In this document: positions 35,746 through 44,641 of the stretch, piece by piece
Layout of the letters: every line of letters begins with the position of its first letter
Numbering within the stretch: position 1 is the stretch's first letter
Origin: Flavobacteriaceae bacterium
GTDB lineage: Bacteria > Bacteroidota > Bacteroidia > Flavobacteriales > Flavobacteriaceae
Length of the DNA: 58,808 nucleotides
Direction: 5' to 3'
Assembly (NCBI GenBank): GCA_028284745.1
Contig: JANQRC010000010.1
Coordinates: 1 to 58,808 of the forward strand
Notes under the pieces: generated by a model
What the model saw: only the letters and a program-made list of their open reading frames with translations
Databases searched by the model: none
Told to the model about the DNA's origin: nothing
Program-made: the position numbers and the translations under genes

Positions 35746-36045
35746 ATGCAAGACTTTATATTAAACGAACACGACCTAGCCTTTAAAGACAATGACTTCT
35801 GGATGGGCGAGGCTGATCAACAACATTTGGAGCTTATCCTGCTTTCGCATAAAGGAGCTTTCAAGGAATATCCCATCCTTGGCGTAGGCATCACAGACTA
35901 CATCAAAAGCCCCGAAGTGATCTCTCGACTTCGCTTGGAGAACGAGATCAGCAAGCAGATGGAATACGACAACTTCTTCATCAAAGATATTGATGTGAAC
36001 GACCTAACAAATATTAACATCGATGGAACTTACAACGATCAATAG
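35746..36045 (+). CDS. Baseplate wedge protein, gp25/gpW-like
   Basis: The 99-residue protein has the shape of small wedge proteins (gp25, gpW or XkdS-like): an opening strand pair (LNEHDLAFKDNDFWMGEADQ), an EYPILGVGI loop that matches the 'G.R..pg.GtgL' region of this group, and a central helix (SRLRLENEISKQMEYD). It overlaps the next gene by 23 bases. Confidence 0.65.
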   Translation: MQDFILNEHDLAFKDNDFWMGEADQQHLELILLSHKGAFKEYPILGVGITDYIKSPEVISRLRLENEISKQMEYDNFFIKDIDVNDLTNINIDGTYNDQ

Positions 36046-36325
36046 CCAAAACAATCAGAACTACCTGGATCTGGCCATTCAAGAATATGGAAGCCTTGAA
36101 GGGCTCTTCGACCTATTGGATGCCAACGACCTTCAGCTGACCTCTCAGAAAGACCCCGACCCCTATGCTCCTGTAGCCTTGCAAGGCAATATTCAGAACA
36201 GATTTATCTACAACTATTACAAGAGTAACGATATTAGGCCGGCAACGGCCGTTGCCGAAGAAGAGCTTTGCCTGCTTTCAGGCATTGGCTACATGACCTT
36301 AGCGCTAGACTTCATCGTTAGATAA
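36023..36325 (+). CDS. Tail protein X-like (LysM-related)
   Basis: The 100-residue protein contains YLDLAIQEYGSLEGLFDLLD, a segment like that of gpX or LysM-type tail proteins, in which one repeat binds the hub-spike unit. The remaining strand-rich part (ALQGNIQNRFIYNYY) does not identify it further. It overlaps the gp25-like gene. A 176-base gap follows (36326-36501), in which I see no gene. Confidence 0.6.
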   Translation: MELTTINSQNNQNYLDLAIQEYGSLEGLFDLLDANDLQLTSQKDPDPYAPVALQGNIQNRFIYNYYKSNDIRPATAVAEEELCLLSGIGYMTLALDFIVR

Positions 36326-36501
36326 CTTCACTAGTCTCTTTGCCAAGTCTTAAGGCCGCACCACACATTACTTCTAGACCAAGAAGACTTGCATCGCAAA
36401 CACGCTAGGCCTTTTTGTCGGTGGTAGTCCACGTATCTAAGGCTGCCACTGACATCTTCTCGCAAAACAAAAACCGAATCATCACATAAAAACTATCACC
36501 T

Positions 36502-37500
36502 ATGGCACGTACCATACAAGAAATCCAAGACGAGATCATTGTACAAAAACAGCAGACACCTGCATTAGATGGCCTCACCAGCGCTTCTAAATCTGCCATA
36601 TGGCGCTTGTGGAGCTACATTACAGCAAGCGCTATCTGGGCGCATGAAAAGATCGTCGAGCAAAATGCGCTTGTTTCAAGGCCCCATAACCTACACTGGT
36701 ATAAAGACCAAGCCTTGAACTACGTGAAAGGCGCTCCCTTGGTCTGGGAAGACGGCTATTTTCAATTTGATGTTGAAGGCATCCAGGATGTAGAGAAGCG
36801 TAAGATCGTAAGTCATTGCGCCGTATCTGAACGCCTATTCGATGAAGTACAGCAAACATTGCAGCAAGATGGTGCGCCTATCCAAAATGTAGAAGAATTG
36901 ATAAGTGAATACTACTACAACCAGGTAGGTGTGATCCGTATGAAGGTAGCCAAGGAAGAAGACGATCAGATCAAACGCTTAGAACAGGATGAGCTCATCT
37001 CTTTCCGCTATTATATGAATCAAATAAAAGATGCTGGAAACCAATTACTGATCGAATCCTTGGATGGCGACCGCATTCATCTGAATGTTGAAGTATATGT
37101 AGACCCCCTGTTGATCTCTGTAGATGAAGAAAATCCCGAAAACAACGGACGCTCTTTGCGAGACCTCTCTGCAAGGCCCATCGAAGAAGCCATCAAAGAC
37201 TATGTCGAGAATCTAGAATTCAACGGCGCCATTGTGCCTACATACCTGATAGACAATATCCAACAGGCCACAGGGACAAAGTTGGTGCTGCTGAGAAAGC
37301 TGGAAGTCGCCGCCTCAAATGGAACATTAAGCACCGACGATTCGATCATCTCTCCGGATGCTGTCGTAATTGTTGATGATGACGATATTATGAGAGATGG
37401 TGCCTTCTACGTGCCTTCCGCCGGATATTTCGACTATAAGAAAAGTGACATTCAAGTCACTTACAAACCATACAATCTTCAGACCACTAACGAATTCTAA
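36502..37500 (+). CDS. Baseplate J-like wedge protein (gpJ / gp6)
   Basis: The 332-residue protein has the region order of baseplate J-like proteins: an N-terminal helical part (TIQEIQDEIIVQKQQTPALD), the middle beta domain (HLNVEVYVDPLLISVD) and the motif RPIEEAIKDYVENLEFNGAI with IVPTYLIDNIQQATG, which in J-like proteins contacts the next wedge. It should form the baseplate ring around the hub. Expected neighbours on both sides support the call. Confidence 0.75.
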   Translation: MARTIQEIQDEIIVQKQQTPALDGLTSASKSAIWRLWSYITASAIWAHEKIVEQNALVSRPHNLHWYKDQALNYVKGAPLVWEDGYFQFDVEGIQDVEKRKIVSHCAVSERLFDEVQQTLQQDGAPIQNVEELISEYYYNQVGVIRMKVAKEEDDQIKRLEQDELISFRYYMNQIKDAGNQLLIESLDGDRIHLNVEVYVDPLLISVDEENPENNGRSLRDLSARPIEEAIKDYVENLEFNGAIVPTYLIDNIQQATGTKLVLLRKLEVAASNGTLSTDDSIISPDAVVIVDDDDIMRDGAFYVPSAGYFDYKKSDIQVTYKPYNLQTTNEF

Positions 37501-37512
37501 AGACCTTACTCT

Positions 37513-38298
37513 ATGATCAAGAAATTCTTTACCATAGATTGGAACAGGTGGCTTTTAATGCTGCTACCGCCTATTCTAAGGAAGCAGCGCCAGGCGTCCT
37601 GGCTTCAGGTATTGCATACGCCATTGGCTACCTTATACCAAGACCTGCTGTATAAGATGCAGCACACAGGCCAGGTATTGTACCTAGAGAAAGTGCTCAA
37701 TGAGCGCTACAATCCCACAAAAGATTTCTTAGCAATACTTTCAGGGTATGACACGCCCATGACCACACAACAAAAGGCCAACGAGGGTTTGATCTTCCTT
37801 TCAGAATCGTACAGACCTTCGCCACAATACTTATATCTGCATCAAGAGACCCAAACAGGCAGAAGCCCATTGTATGTCTACCTGAACGATACGGTGCTAG
37901 ACAGTGAAAGGGAATACAACTACTTCCTTTCACTGTCGGGCGAAACAGACTATCTGAATTTAGAGCATTTCAACTTCACCATAAATATTCCTGACTGTAT
38001 ACAGCATGAATATGATAGGGCTGTAAGGATCGCCGAGAGCACTTTGTCGGGCGAAGGTTTGATCCAAAAGAAGATCCAACTGAAAAACACATTGCTCAAT
38101 TATACATCTGATAGCACAAGGCCAGATATCATAAATGCCATCTATGTGAATACTCCTCGCTTTCATGATGCTGTAAACTATTATAGGATCGCCGCGAAGA
38201 GCTACGAGACAAGAAGCTACAATTACCATTCTTTCAATGGTTCGTGCCCTGACTGGTCATCTGGTTCGGGAGGGATAGGGTTGAACCTTTTAGACTGA
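37513..38298 (+). CDS. Baseplate wedge protein, gpI/gp7-like
   Basis: The 261-residue protein starts 12 bases after the J-like gene, where phages keep gpI/gp7. The N-terminal half is helical (WLLMLLPPILRKQRQASWL, LYKMQHTGQVLYLEKVLNER). The motif VLYLEKVLNERYNP resembles the start of Bacteroidota gpI-like proteins. The end is strand-rich. No enzyme motif is seen. Confidence 0.6.
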   Translation: MIKKFFTIDWNRWLLMLLPPILRKQRQASWLQVLHTPLATLYQDLLYKMQHTGQVLYLEKVLNERYNPTKDFLAILSGYDTPMTTQQKANEGLIFLSESYRPSPQYLYLHQETQTGRSPLYVYLNDTVLDSEREYNYFLSLSGETDYLNLEHFNFTINIPDCIQHEYDRAVRIAESTLSGEGLIQKKIQLKNTLLNYTSDSTRPDIINAIYVNTPRFHDAVNYYRIAAKSYETRSYNYHSFNGSCPDWSSGSGGIGLNLLD

Positions 38299-38305
38299 CA
38301 CTCCA

Positions 38306-39142
38306 ATGATAGACAAGATCGTATATAGCCTTTGGACAAGACCATCTAAAAAAAACCTCTTGGAGTCGGTTACCAATTGGAAATCTCCCAAAGCACACAT
38401 CTACTGCCTTGCTTTATCGGTTCTTAGATCGTCAGAGTTCTTTGATGAAGTGGAGTTGGTCACGGATTCGGCCGGCTATGACATACTAAAAAAAATAAAA
38501 CTCCCATTCACTAGCGTAGACCTGAAGTTGGATGAGATCGATGAGGCACATCGTGATTTCTGGGCATTGGGAAAGATCTATGCTTACAAGGAGCAAGAGA
38601 AGCCGTTCATTCATCTGGACAACGATGCCATTCTATGGCAGGGTCTTCCTGATTGGGGACTAAATTCTACCCTATTTGTGCAAAATACGGAAGACAAAGA
38701 TTGGTTTAAGGGCACGTACACAAAAGAGATAACATACTGCAACAAGGTTCTGGAATACTTCCCTAAAAATTGGAACATCACCCAGGAAGCCTTTTGCACT
38801 GGAATATTTGGGGGGAACGATGTAGCGTTCATTCAACTTTATTGCAACGAGGTCCTTAAGTTCTTGCATGACTCAAAAAATCAAGAAGGATGGAAGAGTA
38901 TTGCCAACAAAGGCAGTTACTGTGTGGTCTTTGAACAATACATATTGGCCTGTTTGGCGCACTATCACAACATAGACATCACCTTCTTTGACAAGCATCT
39001 CGATCAAGAAAAACTAGCCACCTATGGTTACACTCACATATGGGGCGCTAAAAAGGACGATGCCATAGAAGAAAAACTCGGCACTTCCTTACAACAACAC
39101 TATCCGGAAGTGTACCATCAGATCAATTCAGAATTATTCTAA
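38306..39142 (+). CDS. Glycosyltransferase-like protein (DUF6734 type) inside the tail locus
   Basis: The 278-residue protein has a GT-A-like layout: KIVYSLWTRPSKKNLLE at the start, LVTDSAGYDILKKI, then HLDNDAILWQGL with Asp105-Asn106-Asp107 as the metal-binding DxD, and an acceptor region ending with GYTHIWGAKK. It has no membrane helix. It lies between the last wedge gene and the fibre gene. Phage tail loci rarely hold a glycosyltransferase; the likely idea is that it decorates the fibre or the sheath, but nothing in the sequence proves it. Confidence 0.72.
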   Translation: MIDKIVYSLWTRPSKKNLLESVTNWKSPKAHIYCLALSVLRSSEFFDEVELVTDSAGYDILKKIKLPFTSVDLKLDEIDEAHRDFWALGKIYAYKEQEKPFIHLDNDAILWQGLPDWGLNSTLFVQNTEDKDWFKGTYTKEITYCNKVLEYFPKNWNITQEAFCTGIFGGNDVAFIQLYCNEVLKFLHDSKNQEGWKSIANKGSYCVVFEQYILACLAHYHNIDITFFDKHLDQEKLATYGYTHIWGAKKDDAIEEKLGTSLQQHYPEVYHQINSELF

Positions 39143-39175
39143 CACAACAAAACATCTACAAGAAACACATTCACT

Positions 39176-41221
39176 ATGAAAAAAGTAATATTTGGGGATA
39201 CCGGAGGTTTCCCACTTGAGCAAGAAACACTGATACAACTCCAAGATGCATACAGTAAGGATATGCTGGACGCCTTGATGGCTCATTGGGGTGTAGATCC
39301 AACCCAAAGTTACTGGGTTGCCAGGCCCACAGCAAGTCGCGATGGTTTTATGATCACAACGATCCCACAAACAGGCAAACTTGACTTAGTAAGGGTGTTG
39401 AATACTGATAGTCAGTCAGGCCGCATCAAGATCGAAGATGCCAGAACGGATGGTCAGGCTACTTTGACTTTCGGCAACGGTTCTGAGCATAAAGTATATG
39501 AAGAATTCATTGCCTTTATTGTTTCTGATAGCAACGCCCCTTATGACCTTGAATTAGGACAAGAAGATGTCTTGCCTATTGATAAAAAATATCTTCCTAT
39601 TGATGGTAGCAGACCCTTGGATGGCACCCTGACCATCAACCAAGACCTGCTAACCCTTGGTAATGCTACTATAGACGGCACTTTATCGCTTCCTAACATC
39701 ACAGAGTTAAACAGTCAAGTACCCTTGGTGCTTGGTAATAGTGGCACCATTGGGTATGGCGTTCCCTTTGAAGGAGGAGGCGATGCCAACTTTACCCCTG
39801 GCATGATCATGATGTGGGGTGGTACTGTAGCGCCAACAGGCTGGGCGATCTGTGATGGCAACAACGGACAAGCCATCAATGGTATTACCATTCCAGATTT
39901 GAGAAGTAGGTTTGTCGTTGGACACGATTCAAGAGACGCCGATTACAACCAAATTCACAATACTGGAGGTGAAAAAGAAGTTACGCTGACCACTTCACAG
40001 ATGCCTTCACACAATCACTCTGGCTATACCAACTTTGATGGAAGCCACAATCACAGAGCCAAAGATGGTGCCGGCGGGCAAAATACCAACTCGATACGAG
40101 GCAACAACAACTCACCTAACTTTTCAGGGCAAGATTACGCTACCAACTGGGTAAGCGATTCTAGACTGATCGAATCGGCTGGCAATCACCGACACTCGTT
40201 TACAACAAGCAACACAGGGGGTGGGCAACCTCATGAGAACAGACCTCCTTACTATGTGCTAACATTTATAATCTTCATAGGTGAAGGTGTTACTCAAAAT
40301 GTTGCCCCGGTGATCACAAACTTTGAAATGATCGACAACAATAACAATCCTGTGGTAAATATCGACTTCTTGAACCTACCATTGGATTTCTTCCCTGTAA
40401 GATTTGATGCAACCGCCTCGGATGCAGATGGAGACCCACTTCAGTATAGATTCGTGATCAGCAAGCCTTCGGGCGCCACAGAAATAAGGGGATATGAATC
40501 TCTCAGTGAAGCTGAGTTTGGCAATCGGGTCTTCAATGAGAATGGACCTTACACTGCAACCGTGTTTGTAACAGATGGCTTCCAAGAGGTAATCCAAGAT
40601 TTGACCTTTGAGGTATCTGGTATTCGAACATTGATCTCAGAAGTTGCTCTTGGCGACTGCTCCGATACTCCAAGGTCATGGACACAAGTGTATGTCTCAG
40701 GGAATGAGATTCAAGCGGGCAATGTGATCTACACGGATATAAGTGAGAGTACACCATTCAATGGAAATAACCAGACCTTTAGATATCGAGTAGGTGGCGA
40801 ACTGATCCTGAATCAAATATTTGACATCTCACAAACAGGTGTTATTTCTCGAGTGTTAAGCTGCGAGATCGGTCAATCTCCTAGCATCCAAGTACTCTCT
40901 GAAAATGAAGATATTTGTACATCGTGTATGACCGTCGAGGTAACGGTTCCTTCTGGAGAAACAGCCAATGTAAGCATCAACAAGGTAGGGTTTGCACCAT
41001 ATTCTGGGTCCATAGATTCCAGCTGCCTAGATGTAGCAGACCAATACATTGATGCCAACATCGCCGAAACCATAACGCAAACCAAGATCTATTCATTCGG
41101 ACTCTATGCAGACACCGGTGGAAATGGAAATAGACAGGTAACCTCTATCACACTCAATGTTGCCGGTGTCGGCAGTGTAACTTTAACCAGAGAGCACGGG
41201 TTCCCTATTAGCTTCTGTTGA
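39176..41221 (+). CDS. Tail fibre with phage collar domain and Ig-like C-terminal domains
   Basis: The 681-residue protein has an N-terminal attachment part (KKVIFGDTGGFPLEQETLIQ), a fibre stalk (PLDGTLTINQDLLTLGNATI) and a full phage tail collar domain at about 205-365: GMIMMWGGTVAPTGWAICDG, IPDLRSRFVVG, SQMPSHNHSG and a late RPPYYVLTFII. A PKD/cadherin-like domain with DADGDPLQYRF follows (about 375-480). Two Cys-containing strand-rich parts (about 482-570 and 575-680) complete it. Such fibres bind surface receptors and set target range. The long extra C-terminal tail is more elaborate than in a plain collar protein. Confidence 0.82.
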   Translation: MKKVIFGDTGGFPLEQETLIQLQDAYSKDMLDALMAHWGVDPTQSYWVARPTASRDGFMITTIPQTGKLDLVRVLNTDSQSGRIKIEDARTDGQATLTFGNGSEHKVYEEFIAFIVSDSNAPYDLELGQEDVLPIDKKYLPIDGSRPLDGTLTINQDLLTLGNATIDGTLSLPNITELNSQVPLVLGNSGTIGYGVPFEGGGDANFTPGMIMMWGGTVAPTGWAICDGNNGQAINGITIPDLRSRFVVGHDSRDADYNQIHNTGGEKEVTLTTSQMPSHNHSGYTNFDGSHNHRAKDGAGGQNTNSIRGNNNSPNFSGQDYATNWVSDSRLIESAGNHRHSFTTSNTGGGQPHENRPPYYVLTFIIFIGEGVTQNVAPVITNFEMIDNNNNPVVNIDFLNLPLDFFPVRFDATASDADGDPLQYRFVISKPSGATEIRGYESLSEAEFGNRVFNENGPYTATVFVTDGFQEVIQDLTFEVSGIRTLISEVALGDCSDTPRSWTQVYVSGNEIQAGNVIYTDISESTPFNGNNQTFRYRVGGELILNQIFDISQTGVISRVLSCEIGQSPSIQVLSENEDICTSCMTVEVTVPSGETANVSINKVGFAPYSGSIDSSCLDVADQYIDANIAETITQTKIYSFGLYADTGGNGNRQVTSITLNVAGVGSVTLTREHGFPISFC

Positions 41222-41223
41222 TC

Positions 41224-41529
41224 ATGAATTTTAAGCACCTCCTGAGTGGGCATATCAATGAGTTAAGGTCCCTGCTTGATCTAACACGCCCAGACGAAGA
41301 GAAGGTCTTCGCCACAAGGAAAAAAATATGTGATGCGTGCCCTTTAAAAAGTGGCAACTCATGCAATCCTTGGGTATGGATACATCCAGAGACCTTAGAG
41401 ATAGCCTCTAAAAAAAGAACAGGATTTGTTAAAGGATGCGGATGTCGCCTAAGTGCTAAACAGAAATCCATTCACAGCAAATGCCCGGCTAATTTCTGGG
41501 GCAATGAATTTTCTAAATCGATGAATTAA
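41224..41529 (+). CDS. Small Cys-rich protein between two fibre genes
   Basis: The 101-residue protein (ATG 41224; the longer frame begins with TTG) contains six Cys in a metal-ribbon-like pattern: CDACPLKSGNSC, then GCGCRLSAKQKSIHSKCP. Together with a His it may bind zinc or form a redox or structural site. It shares its last base with the next fibre gene and starts 2 bases after the previous one. It is a known companion type in Bacteroidota phage tails; its role is unknown to me, perhaps fibre assembly. Confidence 0.7.
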   Translation: MNFKHLLSGHINELRSLLDLTRPDEEKVFATRKKICDACPLKSGNSCNPWVWIHPETLEIASKKRTGFVKGCGCRLSAKQKSIHSKCPANFWGNEFSKSMN

Positions 41530-43451
41530 TGATACGATCCAAACAAACACTCAAGACATACTTCGAGACAGGCGATAAGCCTACCGAGCAACAGTTCTGT
41601 GACCTGATCGACAGCCTTGCACATCAAAACGATGTGCAAGGTACGGTCGAGCAATGCTTTGCTGACAACCAATTCACCCATGAAGAGTTGGTCGCGCTCA
41701 AATCACAAGGCAAGCTGATTCCTAGCAAGAAGTATTTGCTTACTGATTACCAAACGGAATACTTTATTGCTGGGAGCAACTCTGCTCCCATCATAGATAC
41801 CAAGGTGATCGATAACATCGTAAGCAACTATGCAGCCTATGACCCACCGCTGAACCTTCCAGTGGGAACAGCCGTTACGGTAGCATCTTTGCCATCAAAT
41901 TATTCAGGGAGTATAAATGTAGGTGACGTAACTACGGTTTCTCAAAACTTCTCAGAAGGGTATTTTTTAAGATTCCAAAATGGTCTTCACCTAGTGCTCA
42001 ACGCTTCTTTTAGCTTTTCAGTACCGCGGTACCGGTCCATTGCTGAAAATGCCGAGATCAATGATCCGTACGGAAAGCCGGTGATGCGCCCTGGTGGCAT
42101 TATAAACACTGAAGTTCATGATGGCACCGATTATATGGACATGTTGGCCAAGGAGAACATGGCTCCTCCTATTGAGAAGATAGTGCTCACAGCGATATCA
42201 GCGAGTGAGTTCTCGCAAGTGGCCGAAAGTCTCACATTTACAGGCGATATCCTCGAGTATGATTTCAACGATCGTAAGATCGAAAACGAAGATGGTATCG
42301 GAATTGGCACACGGAAAGGTCTTGTGAAGCGTAGAATCAACAAAGACCTCAATATCGACATTGACAAAGATTGGCGTGCCCAACGTTTTAGAAGATATAG
42401 AGGTTCTGCTCCTACAATAGGCGAACAAGTAAATCTTGAAAATCCGCTGTACCAGTTTAGCAATGTGAGTGCTGTGACCTTAGCAAATGAAAACATCACC
42501 GACGATCACTTTTACATTGTGCCGGCGGTTGAAAACAAAAGTTTTAAACTCGACTTCACAAAGGGCGATGCTGCTCAAAATCCATTCTTAGATGGTGTGG
42601 ATACAGCTCAAGGACTATTATTTGGCACACGAACGTATTATCCCAGTCCATACCTTGAAGATGTATACATTAGCGACCCAGCTAAGGCCAAGGACATTTT
42701 GATCTTGCCTTTGGATAAAGATCATCAACCTGTGGGAATCACGCAATGCAAAGTGCGAAAGCTTCACAACACTGTTTTTAGAGATTTGAGCCAACAAGTA
42801 GGGAATTTTACCCAGCATAGCATCGAGGCCACAGAGATCAATTCTTCAACGATCACCACGACCTCAACAATAAGAAGCCTAGAGCCTATTCTAAGACTAA
42901 CAACGCTAGATAGGATGTTACTCTACAACAAAGGAGACATCAACGGATTGACCACCATGGTATACATCGATATGAAGAATGCTGGCGAATTGGCAAACGT
43001 CACTATTGGGTCAATGCCAGGAAGCGCTGGTGGCGTTGGCGTATCCTATCACAATATTCGATTTGATGCCAACTGCCATGTGAGAGATTGTATCCTTGGC
43101 GGAAAGCGGGTCGATTATTGGGACTTTAGCAATGTCACTGCCAAGGAATGCCTGCTCTTGCACAGACAAGGAGCCAACATCAGCTATTACGACAGCAAGT
43201 TCTACCTGACCTCTATAAAAGACACGAACAACAAAGAAAGCCTGGGCATAAAGGGAAACACCTTCAAAGGGAAGAATCCGAAGACAGACCATTACGGACA
43301 CTATTACTTGCCTGAAAACGAGGTTCCTGATGCAGATGCCTCTTTACAGGGAGCGCTCAATGACCTGTACTATGGTAGGATCAACAGCACTGGCGACTTA
43401 GAGACCACGCTCTGTTATACACTTCAATCACCAAACTCCCAAGCACTTTAA
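41529..43451 (+). CDS. Large fibre protein with ETGDKPTEQQF anchor motif
   Basis: The 640-residue protein starts with KTYFETGDKPTEQQFCDLID, the same module as in the protein of 30910-31590. After a helical neck, the rest is rich in strands and short loops (e.g. QKFADVG-free, no helix over 20 residues; DVTTVSQNFSEGYFLRFQNG, VEATEINSSTITTTSTIRSL). The late part (CHVRDCILGGKRVDYWDFSN and on) resembles a right-handed beta-helix or pectate-lyase-like stalk. It likely forms a second receptor-binding fibre, or a side fibre to the collar fibre. A hairpin terminator lies 6 bases downstream. Confidence 0.68.
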   Translation: MIRSKQTLKTYFETGDKPTEQQFCDLIDSLAHQNDVQGTVEQCFADNQFTHEELVALKSQGKLIPSKKYLLTDYQTEYFIAGSNSAPIIDTKVIDNIVSNYAAYDPPLNLPVGTAVTVASLPSNYSGSINVGDVTTVSQNFSEGYFLRFQNGLHLVLNASFSFSVPRYRSIAENAEINDPYGKPVMRPGGIINTEVHDGTDYMDMLAKENMAPPIEKIVLTAISASEFSQVAESLTFTGDILEYDFNDRKIENEDGIGIGTRKGLVKRRINKDLNIDIDKDWRAQRFRRYRGSAPTIGEQVNLENPLYQFSNVSAVTLANENITDDHFYIVPAVENKSFKLDFTKGDAAQNPFLDGVDTAQGLLFGTRTYYPSPYLEDVYISDPAKAKDILILPLDKDHQPVGITQCKVRKLHNTVFRDLSQQVGNFTQHSIEATEINSSTITTTSTIRSLEPILRLTTLDRMLLYNKGDINGLTTMVYIDMKNAGELANVTIGSMPGSAGGVGVSYHNIRFDANCHVRDCILGGKRVDYWDFSNVTAKECLLLHRQGANISYYDSKFYLTSIKDTNNKESLGIKGNTFKGKNPKTDHYGHYYLPENEVPDADASLQGALNDLYYGRINSTGDLETTLCYTLQSPNSQAL

Positions 43452-43457
43452 AAATAA

Positions 43458-43480
43458 ATGCTTGCAGGGAAGCATCTTTT
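43458..43480 (+). terminator. Hairpin terminator after the fibre genes
   Basis: ATGCTT-GCAGGG-AAGCAT (43458-43475) is followed by CTTTTC. The T-run is short, so it should only attenuate transcription into the lysis genes. Confidence 0.55.
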
Positions 43481-43507
43481 CACCCCAAACCTCTTTACAC
43501 ACATACC

Positions 43508-44047
43508 ATGAAAAACCTGATCGACAAGCTGTTCTTCAACCTGTTGCTCCTTGCTGAAGACAAAGCATCCATCTGGGTCAAACTAACGGTCATAGCAAAG
43601 CTTTTGCTCACCTTTGGCCCTATCGCCTATCTGCTAGGTGAAATAAATGCTTGGTTTACCGACAACAAGCAATTCGTGACTTTTGTGATCGCCGCCATCA
43701 TCATCAACATGGTCATCGGCGTGTGGCGGCACAAGAAGCTGAATACCTTTAAATGGGAAACGCTTCTGATAAAGACGGCCCGAATGATGGCCATACTCAT
43801 CACCACGTTTGTCCTACTTGAAATGATCAGCATCACCGCAGGAGAAAATTTCCTGTCGCAGAGTTTTAGGATCATCGTGCATGTGGCCACCATTTTCTAT
43901 CCAGCCTCGAAAGCGCTGAAAAGCATTTACATCATCTCTAATGGCGATTATCCGCCCAAGTGGATCATGGAGAAGGTGTACTCTTTTGAGAAAGGTGGGA
44001 ACTTGACAAAATTCTTCGAGGAAAGATCAAGCGAAGATGAACTATAA
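43508..44047 (+). CDS. Holin-like membrane protein
   Basis: The 179-residue protein has four hydrophobic segments: VIAKLLLTFGPIAYLLGEI, FVTFVIAAIIINMVIGVW, MMAILITTFVLLEMISI and FRIIVHVATIFYPASKAL. It has a hydrophilic, charged C terminus. This is the look of Bacteroidota phage holins, which open the inner membrane and release lysis enzymes. The gene overlaps the endolysin-like gene by 11 bases. Its presence suggests particle release by cell lysis. Confidence 0.75.
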   Translation: MKNLIDKLFFNLLLLAEDKASIWVKLTVIAKLLLTFGPIAYLLGEINAWFTDNKQFVTFVIAAIIINMVIGVWRHKKLNTFKWETLLIKTARMMAILITTFVLLEMISITAGENFLSQSFRIIVHVATIFYPASKALKSIYIISNGDYPPKWIMEKVYSFEKGGNLTKFFEERSSEDEL

Positions 44048-44504
44048 CCAAGCTTTCAACCACCTGCTTCTTACCCATAGAGGTTTCAAGGAACGGCCCT
44101 TCAACAAGAGAAAGAATGCCAAATATGGCATCGTTAAAGAGCAACTTCCAGACCTGGAGGTAGAAAACATCGACCTTGAAACTGCCAAGCTATTTTATAG
44201 AAGGTTGTGGGATACCGCACAATGTGAGAAATTGCCCAGTTCAATTCGCGGACTGCATTTTGAGGCCGTGCTCACATTGGGCATTGCCTCGGCAAACAAG
44301 GTCTTGCAAAAGGCCATTGCCAGCATTACGCCAAACGGTATCATGGACACAAAGACCTTGATGTATGCTGTGTTGGTCACCCAAGACGAATATTTGCTAG
44401 AATATTGGTCTCACCTTGGAAAGCAAGTGTTGAAAAACCCATTGAGGTCCTATAAAGCCATCAACGCTTTTGTCAGGAGCTATCGTGTAAGGAACTGGCA
44501 CTGA
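44037..44504 (+). CDS. GH108-like endolysin relative lacking the catalytic Glu
   Basis: The 155-residue protein follows the GH108 (N-acetylmuramidase, DUF847) pattern: FNHLLLTHRGF, KYGIVKEQLPD, NIDLETAKLFYRRLWDTAQC and AVLTLGIASANKVLQKAI with a late GIMDTKTL. In active members the first region reads HEGG(Y), with Glu as catalyst; here residues 14-17 are His-Arg-Gly-Phe, so Arg replaces Glu. The loop before YGI is also shortened. It may be inactive or act as a wall-binding protein. It overlaps the holin gene. Confidence 0.7.
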   Translation: MNYNQAFNHLLLTHRGFKERPFNKRKNAKYGIVKEQLPDLEVENIDLETAKLFYRRLWDTAQCEKLPSSIRGLHFEAVLTLGIASANKVLQKAIASITPNGIMDTKTLMYAVLVTQDEYLLEYWSHLGKQVLKNPLRSYKAINAFVRSYRVRNWH

Positions 44505-44641
44505 AGCTTGTATCATAGATAAAAAAGGCCGCAGTACAGATTGCCTGATTCCTTAGAGATTCCGTAGTGCATTTTATACTTTTCGGTCGTAAACAAATCC
44601 CCTTAGCATGTTTATAGGACCTCTTAAAAACGAAAAGAAAA

